This document shows, in pieces, positions 26,868 through 36,309 of a stretch of DNA of 64,000 bases. The notes under the pieces were generated by a model. It did not search any database, was not told the DNA's origin, and worked only from the letters and a program-made list of their open reading frames with translations. Numbering within the stretch: position 1 is the stretch's first letter; every line of letters starts with the position of its first letter. A program made the position numbers and the translations under genes. This DNA comes from Chryseobacterium fluminis. GTDB taxonomy: Bacteria; Bacteroidota; Bacteroidia; Flavobacteriales; Weeksellaceae. The stretch is taken from assembly GCF_026314945.1 (NCBI RefSeq), contig NZ_CP111121.1:3162001-3226000 (forward strand). The letters run 5' to 3'.

Positions 26868-27707
26868 TTATTCAAAACTGAAAGTAAGCGGAATCTTAGA
26901 ATAAAAGTCATCTTCCTGAGGTTTCGCAACTTTTTTGTTGCCGAATAAACTTTTTGCAATCTCCAGAGCACACATGTCCAGAAAATAGGTGTTGGTAGTT
27001 TCTGCAATTTCCAATACCTCATATTTCCCTTCTTTATTAATCCTGAATAAGACTTTGGATTTTATATGCGGAACAGCATCATAATAGACAAATTCCGGCA
27101 CCTGATATTTTCTTTCGATTTCTGTACGGATACTTGTTCCGAAACATTTTTCGGGATCTGCATTTCCTTCACAGGACAGAAGGATGGGAACGTTCCAGTT
27201 GGTTGTATAAAGAGCCCGTTTTTCAAATACAGACTTTGTTCTCTTTTTGTTTTCATAGAATCCTTTGTAAGCGCTGTCCAGCAGCTGAATATGCTGCCTG
27301 TGAAATTCCTTTCTCATCTGGTTGTCGGCTTTGCTTAATTTTTCAATGTACCGATAAGCGTTACAATATTCTTTATATTTCTCATACAGCAGAGCATCGC
27401 GATTGTATAATTTTAACTGTACTGAATCTTTATGAGAGAGTCTGGGGCGTGCGATCATTATGGGTTGATTATCTTTAAGATTCTGTTCTTTTCTGAATTG
27501 CCGGGCTTCTTTATCGGCTAATTCATCGATATATTTTTCAGTGTTCTGATCAGCATTGAATATATCAAGAATTTCTTGGGTTACTTTTTCCTGGATAATC
27601 ATCTGGGCCTTAAGGTCCTTATTTTTTACTTTTGAAGAAAAGGCAGGCTGCTGTGAGCATACTTGCATGTATACCAGAAGCAAAATAAAGGTAGAAATAC
27701 ATTTCAT
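26868..27707 (-). CDS. Secreted protein with TonB-like C-terminal domain
   Basis: 279 residues. Signal peptide (MKCISTFILLLVYMQVCSQ), a helical charged region of about 120 residues (QEKVTQEILDIFNADQ... KEYCNAYRYIEKLSKADN), then a C-terminal domain with VLFRINKEGKYEVLEIAE and KIPLTFSFE, close in pattern to the TonB-like domain of the paralogues at 5-15 kb. Two Cys flank the ILLSCEGNADPEKCFG stretch and could pair. Probably periplasmic; role unknown. Confidence 0.65.
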   Translation of the reverse strand: MKCISTFILLLVYMQVCSQQPAFSSKVKNKDLKAQMIIQEKVTQEILDIFNADQNTEKYIDELADKEARQFRKEQNLKDNQPIMIARPRLSHKDSVQLKLYNRDALLYEKYKEYCNAYRYIEKLSKADNQMRKEFHRQHIQLLDSAYKGFYENKKRTKSVFEKRALYTTNWNVPILLSCEGNADPEKCFGTSIRTEIERKYQVPEFVYYDAVPHIKSKVLFRINKEGKYEVLEIAETTNTYFLDMCALEIAKSLFGNKKVAKPQEDDFYSKIPLTFSFE

Positions 27708-27785
27708 GGTAGTAATCGTTTTTAATTCTGTCTGAACTTAAAAATCTTCCGGTTGACAGTTTATTTAAAGTCTCCAAAAATAGGA

Positions 27786-27815
27786 AAAACCGTGAAGGAA
27801 TACTTTCACGGTTTT
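27786..27815 (-). terminator. Terminator of the spondin-domain gene
   Basis: 11-bp stem AAAACCGTGAA / TTCACGGTTTT with T-rich sequence at its minus-strand 3' side. Confidence 0.75.
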
Positions 27816-27834
27816 AAAAATATATTTAGAATAA

Positions 27835-29067
27835 TTAATTAATTGTTACTTTCACAACCTGCTGTACCGAAGGAATGGGATATTGATTTCCTACCTTTTT
27901 AATCGGGTTATTTTCAGCTTGAGGGGTCCCTCCAAACAGAGCCTGATGATTTCCTGCGCCAGGATATTGATCAATACCAGTTCCTGAATCGAATAATGCT
28001 GTCTTTGACGTGACATCACCTGTCATACCGGAAGATATTACCTGTTCATTTGCATAAAACCAATCATTAGAGAAGCCAAACATGGTTACATAAGCTATTT
28101 TATCTCCTGCACCTGATTGGAATGTGGTCATCACCTTACTTCCAGGCGCAATGGGTGCATTCCCGGCAACATATACCCCTTTTACATCAGGTAATGACTT
28201 TAAGTAGTTTTGAAGTTTCGTTACATTCCCAAATTGTGCAATCTCTTTCAATCCTTTTCCTGCATCTGTTTTTCCTGTTTCATAAATAGGGTTTTTATCA
28301 CCTCTGTATACAACAACCAAAGCAGGGGAAAGTCCTGTCATTATTCCCGTATTGGCATTAAGTTTTGCGATCATCTTATCGGTCATTCCTTGCTGTGCTA
28401 TCGCAGTTATTTCAGGATTCGATAAAGCATTGGGAGTGAAAAAAGGTGCTGAATTTATCAGCTGTGAACCGTTGTAATTGGACACAGCCCAGACTCCGGG
28501 AGAAAGGGGAGTTTGATTTGCAGTACCACCTGAAGTATTCGTAATGGTTAAGGTAAATTTAGAAGAAACATCATCATAAGCCAGGTTTAGTTTTACCAGT
28601 TGAGAAGCATTTATATTCATTACCTGGGTGATCGGCTTACTTTCAGCCAGTCCTGTAATATCATTTTTACTGCCATTGTCCCAGAGTAATACTTCTGAAG
28701 AAACGTCTCCCGTTATGGCATTTCCATTGCTGTCGAATAATTTAATGCCCGGTTGTTTGGAAGCAAAAAACCAATCTTTTGAAGCGCCGTACATGGTCGC
28801 AAACATGAGTGCCTGAGCTTTTCCTGCGCTGAATGTTATTGTCTGAGATTCACCGGGAAGGATGACTTTACCTCCCGCAGGAGCAAAAAAAGTCACTCCC
28901 GGGATTTCTCCGCTTTGTACAAAATCTTTAGGAGTTACGACATTTTCAAAGGTAATGGTTTTCTGTGAAGGCGTGTCTACAGTATCATTGCTATCACAAG
29001 AGGCAAGGGTAAAGAAAGCCATGATTCCTGTTGCTGCTAGAGTGATTCTAAAGATGTGTTTTTTCAT
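27835..29067 (-). CDS. Lipoprotein with two spondin-type domains
   Basis: 410 residues. Lipobox LASC (Cys near residue 24). Two copies of a spondin_N-like module lie at about residues 37-180 and 190-390: PKDFVQSGEIPGVTFFAPAG ... MYGASKDWFFASKQPGIKLF and QLINSAPFFTPNALSN ... MFGFSNDWFYANEQV. The (S/N)DWF(F/Y)A motif and following GDVTS/GDVSSE acidic loop are shared by both. Spondin domains are best known from eukaryotic matrix proteins; bacterial surface lipoproteins carry them with unknown ligands. Monocistronic, with its own terminator. Confidence 0.85.
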   Translation of the reverse strand: MKKHIFRITLAATGIMAFFTLASCDSNDTVDTPSQKTITFENVVTPKDFVQSGEIPGVTFFAPAGGKVILPGESQTITFSAGKAQALMFATMYGASKDWFFASKQPGIKLFDSNGNAITGDVSSEVLLWDNGSKNDITGLAESKPITQVMNINASQLVKLNLAYDDVSSKFTLTITNTSGGTANQTPLSPGVWAVSNYNGSQLINSAPFFTPNALSNPEITAIAQQGMTDKMIAKLNANTGIMTGLSPALVVVYRGDKNPIYETGKTDAGKGLKEIAQFGNVTKLQNYLKSLPDVKGVYVAGNAPIAPGSKVMTTFQSGAGDKIAYVTMFGFSNDWFYANEQVISSGMTGDVTSKTALFDSGTGIDQYPGAGNHQALFGGTPQAENNPIKKVGNQYPIPSVQQVVKVTIN

Positions 29068-29186
29068 AATAATTTTTTATTGTTATAAATTGTCTTTTAA
29101 CCTTAGTCGCAACATCGTAAAATCCTGACAAAAAAGTCTTTTTCTATAAATCGGCTTAGTGGATGGTTTCTCAATGGAAATAAAAA

Positions 29187-29212
29187 AACCGCGAAAGAAA
29201 ACTTTCGCGGTT
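29187..29212 (-). terminator. Terminator of the S46 peptidase gene
   Basis: AACCGCGAAAG / CTTTCGCGGTT with a 4-base loop and a run of seven T on the minus strand. Confidence 0.85.
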
Positions 29213-29233
29213 CTTGAAATATATCAAAAGATA

Positions 29234-31426
29234 TTATTTTTTCTTTTTAGGTGCAGCTTTAGGAGCTTTTGTTTTCGTATCGGCAGGCGTATTTTCATCT
29301 CTTACCAATTGCAGTTCGTCGATCAGTCTTCTTGCTCCGGCATATTTGTCGATGGTCCAAAGAACAAAACGAACGTCTACGTTGATGGTTTTTTGCCATT
29401 CCGGTTCAAAAACGATGTCACCGCTTAGTGCTTCACTGTTTCCGTCGAATGCAATACCGATAAGGTTACCGTCACCATCAATTACCGGAGATCCTGAATT
29501 ACCTCCTGTAATATCATTGTTGGATAAGAAGTTGACAGGCATATACCCTTTTGCATCAGCATACTGACCGAAATCTTTCATATTGTAAAGATCGATCACT
29601 CTCTGGGGAAGGTCGAATTCTTCGTCCCCTTTTTTATATTTACCTACAAGACCGGTCATATCCGTATAATAGTTATCGGTAACACCGAAATAATTTCTGT
29701 CTTCTCTAACAGGTAGTTTGTCTACCGTTCCGTAAGTTAATCTCATGGTAGAGTTAGCATCCGGATAGAATTTCTTCTCAGGCATGGCTTTCATCAGTCC
29801 GGCTAAGAAAAGACGGTTGTTTTTAGCAAAGTTATCATCTACCTTTGAGAATCTTTCCGTACTCATTTTCTGGTCAGCTACGATACTGTTCGCAAGTTTC
29901 CACAATGGGTCTGCATCTAATTTCAAGGCATCAGGATTAAGAGTAAAGTTGGTTGCAGATGTTTTATTTGCAAAAATTGAAGAATAGGCAACATTGGAAA
30001 CAGTACCCGGATCAATTCCTGAGATTGCAGCAGAAGCAACATTCTGATTTACTCTTTGCTTATAAAGTTTAGCCATTCCGCTTAACATCTCGCCTTCCAG
30101 CTGGGGGTTAAAGTTTTCGTAAGCCGCTTTAATAGCAGCGTCTACTTTTGGCTTCATCGCCAGTCTTCCCTGCATATCCTGAGCTACATACGCCTTTAAT
30201 ACAGAACCTAGCTGAATCGCAAGGCTGATATATTTGGCATTTCTTGAGAACTGAGAGGCATAGTTTCTTTCAACATTTCTGTCGGAAACCTGCTTGTAAT
30301 AGGCTTCGATATCTTCCAGAACTCCGTCATATTCAGAATTTCCTGGCTGTACAGACCATTTTCTGTAAACATCTTCGATTTTCTGTTTATCAGTAATCGT
30401 ACCGTTTTTTTCAACAGCATCTATCGTTCCCTGTCTGTTTTTCCAGTAGTTCGCTACAGAAGCATATTGGGAAGCATAGTTAAGCTGCGTAGCTTTATCC
30501 TTGTCCATATACTTCTTCATAATATCCATGGCAAGTTTAGAAGATTCTACCCAAGCCGGATAATCTTTGTTCACCATTTGCTGGATACCGTAAGAAGTTA
30601 AATAACGGTTCGTTCTCCCCGGGTATCCTAAAATCATTGAAAAGTCACCTGGTTTGATTCCCTTTAGAGAAACCGGTAAGAAATGCTTAGGTTTCAATGG
30701 AACATTGCCTGGTGCAAATTCTGCCGGATTTCCCGCCGCATCAGCATAGACTCTGAAAACCGTAAAGTCGGCAGTATGTCTCGGCCATTCCCAGTTATCT
30801 GTATCACCACCGAATTTACCTAATGATGAAGGGGGAGCACCTACCAGTCTGATATCTTTATAGTCCTGATATACAAAATAATAAAATTCATTTCCGTTAA
30901 AGAAATCTCTTACGACAACCGTATATTTGCCGTTTTCAGAATTTTCAGACTGAATGGCCTTGGTTTCGGCGTCAATCACCGCTTTTCTCTGTTCAGGAGT
31001 CATGCTGTTATTCAGTTTAGAATTGATTCTCTGCGTGGCATCATCCATTCTTACCAAAAATCTTACATAAAGATCTTTCGCATTGAACTCATCTTTCTGC
31101 TTCATGGCCCAGAACCCGTTCTTCAGATAGTCTTTTTCCGGAGTAGAAGCTGCTGCAACAGCACCGTAACCACAATGGTGGTTTGTGAAAATAAGTCCCT
31201 GATTAGAAACAATCTCGCCGGTACAGAAGCCACCGAAACTCACGATCGCGTCCTTCATGCTCGAATTGTTCACCGAATAAATCTCTTCCGGAGTCAGATG
31301 CAAGCCTTGTTTTTGCATATCGACACCGTTTAGCCTTTTGATGAGCATCAACAGCCACATACCCTCATCCGCCCTCATCTGAGCAAAGCCCAACAGAAAA
31401 GTGAATAGTAGAAATAGTCTTTTCAT
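29234..31426 (-). CDS. S46 dipeptidyl-peptidase (DPP7-like)
   Basis: 730 residues. Signal peptide MKRLFLLFTFLLGFAQMRA. The trypsin-like His lies in FTNHHCGYGAV (near residue 84), the Asp in GGDTDNWEWPRHTADF (near 226) and the Ser in TGGNSGSPVIDGDGN (near 648). These periplasmic enzymes cut dipeptides from peptide N-termini for amino-acid use. In the specificity position of P. gingivalis enzymes, DPP11 has Arg and DPP7 Gly; here the motif reads FDGN, so a DPP7-like preference for hydrophobic P1 is expected (family knowledge plus inference). An odd Lys/Ala-rich tail ends the protein. Confidence 0.92.
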   Translation of the reverse strand: MKRLFLLFTFLLGFAQMRADEGMWLLMLIKRLNGVDMQKQGLHLTPEEIYSVNNSSMKDAIVSFGGFCTGEIVSNQGLIFTNHHCGYGAVAAASTPEKDYLKNGFWAMKQKDEFNAKDLYVRFLVRMDDATQRINSKLNNSMTPEQRKAVIDAETKAIQSENSENGKYTVVVRDFFNGNEFYYFVYQDYKDIRLVGAPPSSLGKFGGDTDNWEWPRHTADFTVFRVYADAAGNPAEFAPGNVPLKPKHFLPVSLKGIKPGDFSMILGYPGRTNRYLTSYGIQQMVNKDYPAWVESSKLAMDIMKKYMDKDKATQLNYASQYASVANYWKNRQGTIDAVEKNGTITDKQKIEDVYRKWSVQPGNSEYDGVLEDIEAYYKQVSDRNVERNYASQFSRNAKYISLAIQLGSVLKAYVAQDMQGRLAMKPKVDAAIKAAYENFNPQLEGEMLSGMAKLYKQRVNQNVASAAISGIDPGTVSNVAYSSIFANKTSATNFTLNPDALKLDADPLWKLANSIVADQKMSTERFSKVDDNFAKNNRLFLAGLMKAMPEKKFYPDANSTMRLTYGTVDKLPVREDRNYFGVTDNYYTDMTGLVGKYKKGDEEFDLPQRVIDLYNMKDFGQYADAKGYMPVNFLSNNDITGGNSGSPVIDGDGNLIGIAFDGNSEALSGDIVFEPEWQKTINVDVRFVLWTIDKYAGARRLIDELQLVRDENTPADTKTKAPKAAPKKKK

Positions 31427-31512
31427 TTTATAAAATAATTTTTGTGTCGCTAATTTACTAATTTTTACGGTATTCTGCCTGGGAGTGGTATGAAAATGGA
31501 ATCGGAGTCTCT

Positions 31513-31947
31513 ATGGATAAGATAATAGTTTCAGTTTTTATTGTTTTGTGCCTGAATATTCTTACAAACTGCACATCTGTAAAGACCGATAATACACCCA
31601 TTCAGAGAGAATGGATGTTGGTCTCTTTTGAGGGATTTACCAAAGATCAGTTCATTAAAAATAAAGCACGGATTAACTTAACAGCTCCCATAGAAGGAAA
31701 AAAGGTCAAAGGAAGTGCTTTCATGGGCTGTAATACAATGTTTTTTACTTCCGAATTTAAAAACAACGGAAAAGTAAAGATATCCGGGCTTGGAAGTACC
31801 ATGATGGCTTGCCGGAATATGGACCTGGAAACAAATTTTGCTGCAACATTCGAAAAAATGATCAGATATTCGGTGGACGGTCATTTTTTGACAATCTCTG
31901 ACGACGACGGACATCAAATGAAATTTGTAGCTTCAGATTGGGATTAA
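31513..31947 (+). CDS. META-domain lipoprotein
   Basis: 144 residues. Lipobox LTNC (Cys near residue 19). The META (HslJ-like) domain shows IQREWMLVSFEGFTKDQFI, KKVKGSAFMGCNTMFFTSEF, KVKISGLGSTMMACRNMDLE and a FEKMIRYSVDGHFLTISDDDGH close. The conserved G.NTMFF / T.MAC pattern is the family mark. META proteins are small envelope proteins linked to stress or motility in some species. Monocistronic. Confidence 0.85.
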   Translation: MDKIIVSVFIVLCLNILTNCTSVKTDNTPIQREWMLVSFEGFTKDQFIKNKARINLTAPIEGKKVKGSAFMGCNTMFFTSEFKNNGKVKISGLGSTMMACRNMDLETNFAATFEKMIRYSVDGHFLTISDDDGHQMKFVASDWD

Positions 31948-31967
31948 TTTAACTGAATATCAGGAAT

Positions 31968-31990
31968 AAGTCTGCTGTATCAGCGGACTT
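31968..31990 (+). terminator. Terminator after the META gene
   Basis: AAGTCTGCTG / CAGCGGACTT with a 3-base loop (one G-T pair); the T-tract is weak. Confidence 0.55.
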
Positions 31991-32242
31991 CATTCTTGAT
32001 TGAAAACCCGGATTGATATCAGTTCTACAACTATTTCATATTTCCTGTACATGACTATACCCGGAAAGTCCTGCATTGTGTTACTTTATATTTCGTGAAT
32101 TATTTTGTGTGCGGCATTTAAGGCTTCAATGCTTTTATAGAATTTAAAATTTAAAAATTCTCATTATAACGTTATTTAAACCTATGAGTCAGCAATCTGA
32201 TGATTAAAATTAATATCTGGTGATAATTGGCGTAAAGATTGT

Positions 32243-32273
32243 TTTGCATTTTTTACCGAAAAATGGTAACTTG
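32243..32273 (+). promoter_or_regulatory. Probable hflX promoter
   Basis: TTTG at 32243-32246, 20 bases, then TAACTTG at 32267-32273 (imperfect -7 box). The ATG is 29 bases downstream. Confidence 0.35.
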
Positions 32274-32301
32274 TAAATCTCACAAATATAGATAGAACTT
32301 A

Positions 32302-33525
32302 ATGCTAGAAAAGAAAGAACATAATTACGAAAAGGCAGTTTTGGTAGGTGTTGTTACCCAGCATCAGGATGAGGACAAGCTTCAGGAATACATGGATGAG
32401 CTGGAGTTTCTGGCGTATACGGCCGGTGCTTCAGTAGACAGACGTTTTACTCAAAAGTTAACGCAGCCTGATTCTAAAACATTTATCGGAAGCGGAAAGG
32501 CTCAGGAAATAAAAGAATATGCTAAGGAAAACGAAATAGGAACCATTATTTTTGATGACGAATTGTCTCCTTCACAGCTCAAAAACCTGGAGAGGGAAAT
32601 CGAAGTTAAAATCCTTGACAGGACCAATCTTATTCTTGATATTTTTGCTCAGAGAGCTCAGACCTCTTACGCCAGAACGCAGGTAGAGCTGGCTCAATAC
32701 CAATACCTGTTGCCCCGACTGACCAGAATGTGGACCCACCTGGAGCGTCAGAAAGGGGGAATCGGGATGAGAGGGCCCGGAGAAACAGAAATTGAGACCG
32801 ACAGACGTATCATCCGCGACAGAATATCCTTATTGAAAGATAAACTGAAGACCATTGACAAACAAATGGCCACGCAGCGGAACAACCGTGGAAAAGTGGT
32901 GCGTGCAGCCTTGGTAGGGTATACCAATGTTGGAAAATCCACATTAATGAACTCACTTTCAAAATCGGAGGTTTTTGCTGAAAATAAGTTGTTTGCAACC
33001 CTTGATACGACTGTAAGAAAAGTGGTAATCGGTAATTTACCGTTTCTATTAACCGATACCGTAGGATTTATAAGAAAATTACCGACTCAGCTGGTAGAAT
33101 CATTTAAATCTACACTGGATGAGGTACGTGAAGCCGACTTACTGATTCATGTGGTAGACATTTCCCACGAGAGTTTTGAAGATCATATTGATTCTGTCAA
33201 CCAGATTTTAATGGAAATTAATGCACATCAGAAACCGATGGTCATGGTTTTTAATAAAATCGACGATTTCAGCTATGAGAAAAAAGACGATGATGATCTT
33301 ACACCGTCTACAAGAAAGAATATCTCTCTGGAGGAATGGAAAAAAACATGGATGGGCAAATCAAAATATCCGACCGTTTTTATCTCAGCTCTTACCAAGG
33401 AGAACTTCCCGGAAATGAAGAAAATGATCTATGATGAGGTCATGAAAATTCATATTTCGAGGTTTCCTTATAACGATTTCCTTTTCGAATATTTCGATAA
33501 CGACGAGGAAGAAAATAACGGATAA
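32302..33525 (+). CDS. hflX: GTPase HflX
   Basis: 407 residues. N-terminal HflX domain (LVGVVTQHQDEDKLQEYMDE, GSGKAQEIKEYA), linker with the hallmark GGIGMRGPGETEIETDRR, then the G domain: G1 GYTNVGKS at residues 206-213, G3 LTDTVGFIRKLP, G4 VFNKIDDF and G5 SALT. HflX splits stalled or hibernating ribosomes and helps under heat stress. Its stop overlaps the next start by one base (TAATG), so DUF4919 translation is coupled to it. Confidence 0.95.
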   Translation: MLEKKEHNYEKAVLVGVVTQHQDEDKLQEYMDELEFLAYTAGASVDRRFTQKLTQPDSKTFIGSGKAQEIKEYAKENEIGTIIFDDELSPSQLKNLEREIEVKILDRTNLILDIFAQRAQTSYARTQVELAQYQYLLPRLTRMWTHLERQKGGIGMRGPGETEIETDRRIIRDRISLLKDKLKTIDKQMATQRNNRGKVVRAALVGYTNVGKSTLMNSLSKSEVFAENKLFATLDTTVRKVVIGNLPFLLTDTVGFIRKLPTQLVESFKSTLDEVREADLLIHVVDISHESFEDHIDSVNQILMEINAHQKPMVMVFNKIDDFSYEKKDDDDLTPSTRKNISLEEWKKTWMGKSKYPTVFISALTKENFPEMKKMIYDEVMKIHISRFPYNDFLFEYFDNDEEENNG

Positions 33526-34154
33526 TGAAATATTACCTTTTCCTATTCGTGTTCTTGATTTCAATTTTTGGTTTTGCTCAGAAATCAAAAATTGATTTCA
33601 GGGAAATTGAGAAAAGTCTTACCGATTCTAAATCTCCTTACAACTACGAAAAGCTCATTTTCAAATACAAGGGATATCCAAAATCACTGGACAGCATAGA
33701 AGCACAGTATCTGTATTACGGCAGGAATTTTAAAAGTAATACCGTCAGCACTGATGATGCAGACTTTAAAATGCTTGCAGAAGCTTTCAAGAACAATAAT
33801 TTTGAAGAATGTATAAAGCAGGGAAAAATTCTGTACGAAAAAGATCCTACCAATCTGGATATTCTCCTGATTTTGCTTCGTGCCTACGACAATAAAAAAG
33901 ACGGGGATCATTTTATGCACCACATCGGCCAGTTTCGAACGCTTACCGATGCGATAAAATCTTCAGGTGACGGAAAATCAGAAAAGACAGCTTATCTTGT
34001 CAATTCCGTGGGGGATGAATACATTCTGCTGAATATTCTTAATATCGGTCAGGACTATACCCGAGGTTCAAAAGCGGCAAAAGACGGGATGTATGATATC
34101 TGGGAAAAAGGCGGCAACAAAATTTACATCAAAGTATTATATTTAAATCTATAA
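33525..34154 (+). CDS. DUF4919 secreted protein
   Basis: 209 residues. Signal peptide MKYYLFLFVFLISIFGFAQ. Body matches DUF4919: IEKSLTDSKSPYNYEKLIFK, AQYLYYGRNFKSNT, a TPR-like helical pair (AEAFKNNNFEECIKQGKILY, DPTNLDILLILLRAYDNKK), and the closing VNSVGDEYILLNILNIGQ ... IYIKVLYLN. Function unknown; probably periplasmic. It is translationally coupled to hflX and followed after 23 bases by the antiporter gene. Confidence 0.85.
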   Translation: MKYYLFLFVFLISIFGFAQKSKIDFREIEKSLTDSKSPYNYEKLIFKYKGYPKSLDSIEAQYLYYGRNFKSNTVSTDDADFKMLAEAFKNNNFEECIKQGKILYEKDPTNLDILLILLRAYDNKKDGDHFMHHIGQFRTLTDAIKSSGDGKSEKTAYLVNSVGDEYILLNILNIGQDYTRGSKAAKDGMYDIWEKGGNKIYIKVLYLNL

Positions 34155-34177
34155 ACCAAATTATAAAAAACAGCTTA

Positions 34178-35464
34178 GTGGAGTTATATTATTCATTTTC
34201 AGCTTTAATCGTATTAGCATCAATATTCGCATATCTTAATTACAGATTTCTTAAACTTCCGAGTACGATCGGAATCATGGTCATTGCCATTGTAGTTTCT
34301 ATATTTCTGGTTTCTTTCGGAGAGACTATTTTACCCAGAACTTTTGGACACCTTCATAATCTGATGAGCAGCATCGATTTTACAGAGGTCCTGATGGGCG
34401 CCATGTTAAACTTCCTGCTCTTTGCCGGAGGAATTCATATCAATATTAACGATCTTAAAGAACAGCTGAGACCTGTCGTGATATTTTCCACGGTGGGGGT
34501 TGTGATTTCGACTTTTGTCGTTGGTTTTGGGATGTTTTATACGCTTCCGTATTTAGGGATTAATCTGCCCTTTATTTATTGTCTTCTTTTTGGAGCTTTG
34601 ATTTCCCCGACTGATCCTGTGGCGGTTTTAAGTATTCTGAAACAGGCAAACGTTTCTAAATCTCTGGAAACCAAAGTGGCAGGCGAGTCTCTTTTCAACG
34701 ACGGTATGGCGGTGGTTGTTTTTTCTGTAGTATTACAACTGGCGATTGGGAAAGAAGTAGATTTGGGAGTTGAGAGTATCGGGATATTATTATTAAAAGA
34801 AGCCGGAGGCGGAATATTACTTGGGGTCGTCCTGGGCTGGATCACTTCCAGATTAATGCGTGAGGTAGATGACTATATCATTTCTGTTTTAGTAACTCTT
34901 TCAGTGGTTATGGGTGGTTATTTGATTGCCAGGCAGATGCATATTTCGGGACCTTTGACCATGGTGGCGGCAGGTCTGTTTATGGGTAATTTTAATGTTA
35001 AGTTTAAAATGAAATCCATCACTCAGGATTATCTGATCAAATTCTGGGAATTAATTGATGAAATCCTGAATGCTGTTTTATTCTTATTCATCGGTTTTGA
35101 ACTTTTAATGATTAAAGATTTAAGACATTTTATTGTTCCGGGATTGGTGGCTATCGTTATTGTTTTACTGGCGAGAGTGATTTCCATCTGGGGGCCGACC
35201 AAGTTTATGAGGAAAACCTTCAGTCCGCAAACGGTAAAAGTTCTGGTTTGGGGAGGAATCAGGGGAGGAGTGTCTATTGCTCTGGCGATGTCTATTCCTA
35301 AGAGTGAATACAGTGAAATTATTTTGAGTATCACCTATTGTGTGGTGGTGTTTTCCATCATTGTTCAGGGACTTACGATTGCTAAAGTGGCCAATCCTAA
35401 AAAAATTGCAAAAGAGGAAGAGGAACTGGAAAATATTGTTCTGGAAGAGCAACATGGATCATAA
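34178..35464 (+). CDS. CPA1-family Na+/H+ antiporter
   Basis: 428 residues starting at a GTG 23 bases after DUF4919. About twelve membrane helices. Core motifs are ISPTDPVAVLSILKQANVSK (near residue 146), the conserved Asp pair region ESLFNDGMAVVVFSVVL (near 168), and GGIRGGVSIALAMSIP (near 360). It exchanges Na+ (or Li+/K+) for H+ across the inner membrane. The C-terminal tail is short and acidic (EEEELENIVLEEQ), without the long regulatory tail of NhaP-type proteins. Confidence 0.9.
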   Translation: MELYYSFSALIVLASIFAYLNYRFLKLPSTIGIMVIAIVVSIFLVSFGETILPRTFGHLHNLMSSIDFTEVLMGAMLNFLLFAGGIHININDLKEQLRPVVIFSTVGVVISTFVVGFGMFYTLPYLGINLPFIYCLLFGALISPTDPVAVLSILKQANVSKSLETKVAGESLFNDGMAVVVFSVVLQLAIGKEVDLGVESIGILLLKEAGGGILLGVVLGWITSRLMREVDDYIISVLVTLSVVMGGYLIARQMHISGPLTMVAAGLFMGNFNVKFKMKSITQDYLIKFWELIDEILNAVLFLFIGFELLMIKDLRHFIVPGLVAIVIVLLARVISIWGPTKFMRKTFSPQTVKVLVWGGIRGGVSIALAMSIPKSEYSEIILSITYCVVVFSIIVQGLTIAKVANPKKIAKEEEELENIVLEEQHGS

Positions 35465-35555
35465 TTTAAAAAAACTGGAGCATGCTGTAATGGTTTGCTC
35501 TTTTTTATACCCTAAAATATTATTGTAAACTTAGCAGTAGACAAATAATAGTAAG

Positions 35556-36272
35556 ATGAACAGTATTAAAGAGATCACGGAAGCATTAGCCGCTTTATCC
35601 ACTCCGGAAAAAACAGCATTTTTTCCAAAGTTTTTCAAAACCGGAAAAGGAGAATACGGTGAAGGAGATTTGTTTTTAGGCGTTAAGGTTCCGGATCAGA
35701 GATCCGTAGCAAAAGAATATTATGCTAAAATTTCATTAGAAGAATTGACTGAACTGCTTTCATCACAATATCATGAGCATCGTCTGACAGCACTTTTTAT
35801 ATTGATTTCAAAATTTGAAAAAACAAAAGATCAGGCCGTTAAGGATGAAATTATTACATTTTACCTTAATCATTTACCTTATGTAAATAATTGGGATCTG
35901 GTAGATTCCAGCTGTTACAAGCTTTTAGGAAGGTATGCTTTTGAGAATCACAAGGAAGAGCTTCTGAGAAATCTTTCAGACTCAGAAGTGATGTGGCGTA
36001 AAAGAATCGCCGTGGTAGGAACCATGTATTATGTAAAAAAAGGATCATTTGACCTGACGAAAGAGCTGGTTACGGCTAATTTAAAGCATTCTCATGATCT
36101 CATGCATAAAGCCAATGGCTGGCTTTTAAGGGAAATGGGCCAGAAGAGTGAAAATGATTTGATCGATTATCTCAACCGGCATTATAAGGAGATGCCCCGA
36201 ACCTGTTTACGATATGCCATTGAAAAACTGGACGAAGATGTACGACAGGACTATTTAAAAGGCAGAATTTAG
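35556..36272 (+). CDS. AlkD-like DNA alkylation repair protein
   Basis: 238 residues of HEAT-like helical repeats: KEITEALAALSTPEKTAFF, PKFFKTGKGEYGEGDLFLGV, ELLSSQYHEHRLTALFILI, YVNNWDLVDSSCYKLLGRY and EVMWRKRIAVVGTMYYVKKG. This layout matches the AlkD family of DNA glycosylases that remove N3- and N7-alkylated purines without base flipping. The NNWDLVD motif with the conserved Trp and Asp is present. Cytoplasmic, monocistronic. Confidence 0.88.
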   Translation: MNSIKEITEALAALSTPEKTAFFPKFFKTGKGEYGEGDLFLGVKVPDQRSVAKEYYAKISLEELTELLSSQYHEHRLTALFILISKFEKTKDQAVKDEIITFYLNHLPYVNNWDLVDSSCYKLLGRYAFENHKEELLRNLSDSEVMWRKRIAVVGTMYYVKKGSFDLTKELVTANLKHSHDLMHKANGWLLREMGQKSENDLIDYLNRHYKEMPRTCLRYAIEKLDEDVRQDYLKGRI

Positions 36273-36309
36273 AAAATAAGATTGTATTTTTGTTTTTTAA
36301 ACCTGAATC

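Larger units (their letters stand above)
31948..32301. other. 354-base spacer
   Basis: Apart from the terminator at 31968 and the probable hflX promoter at 32243, I see no gene or structure here; it is AT-rich. Confidence 0.6.
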
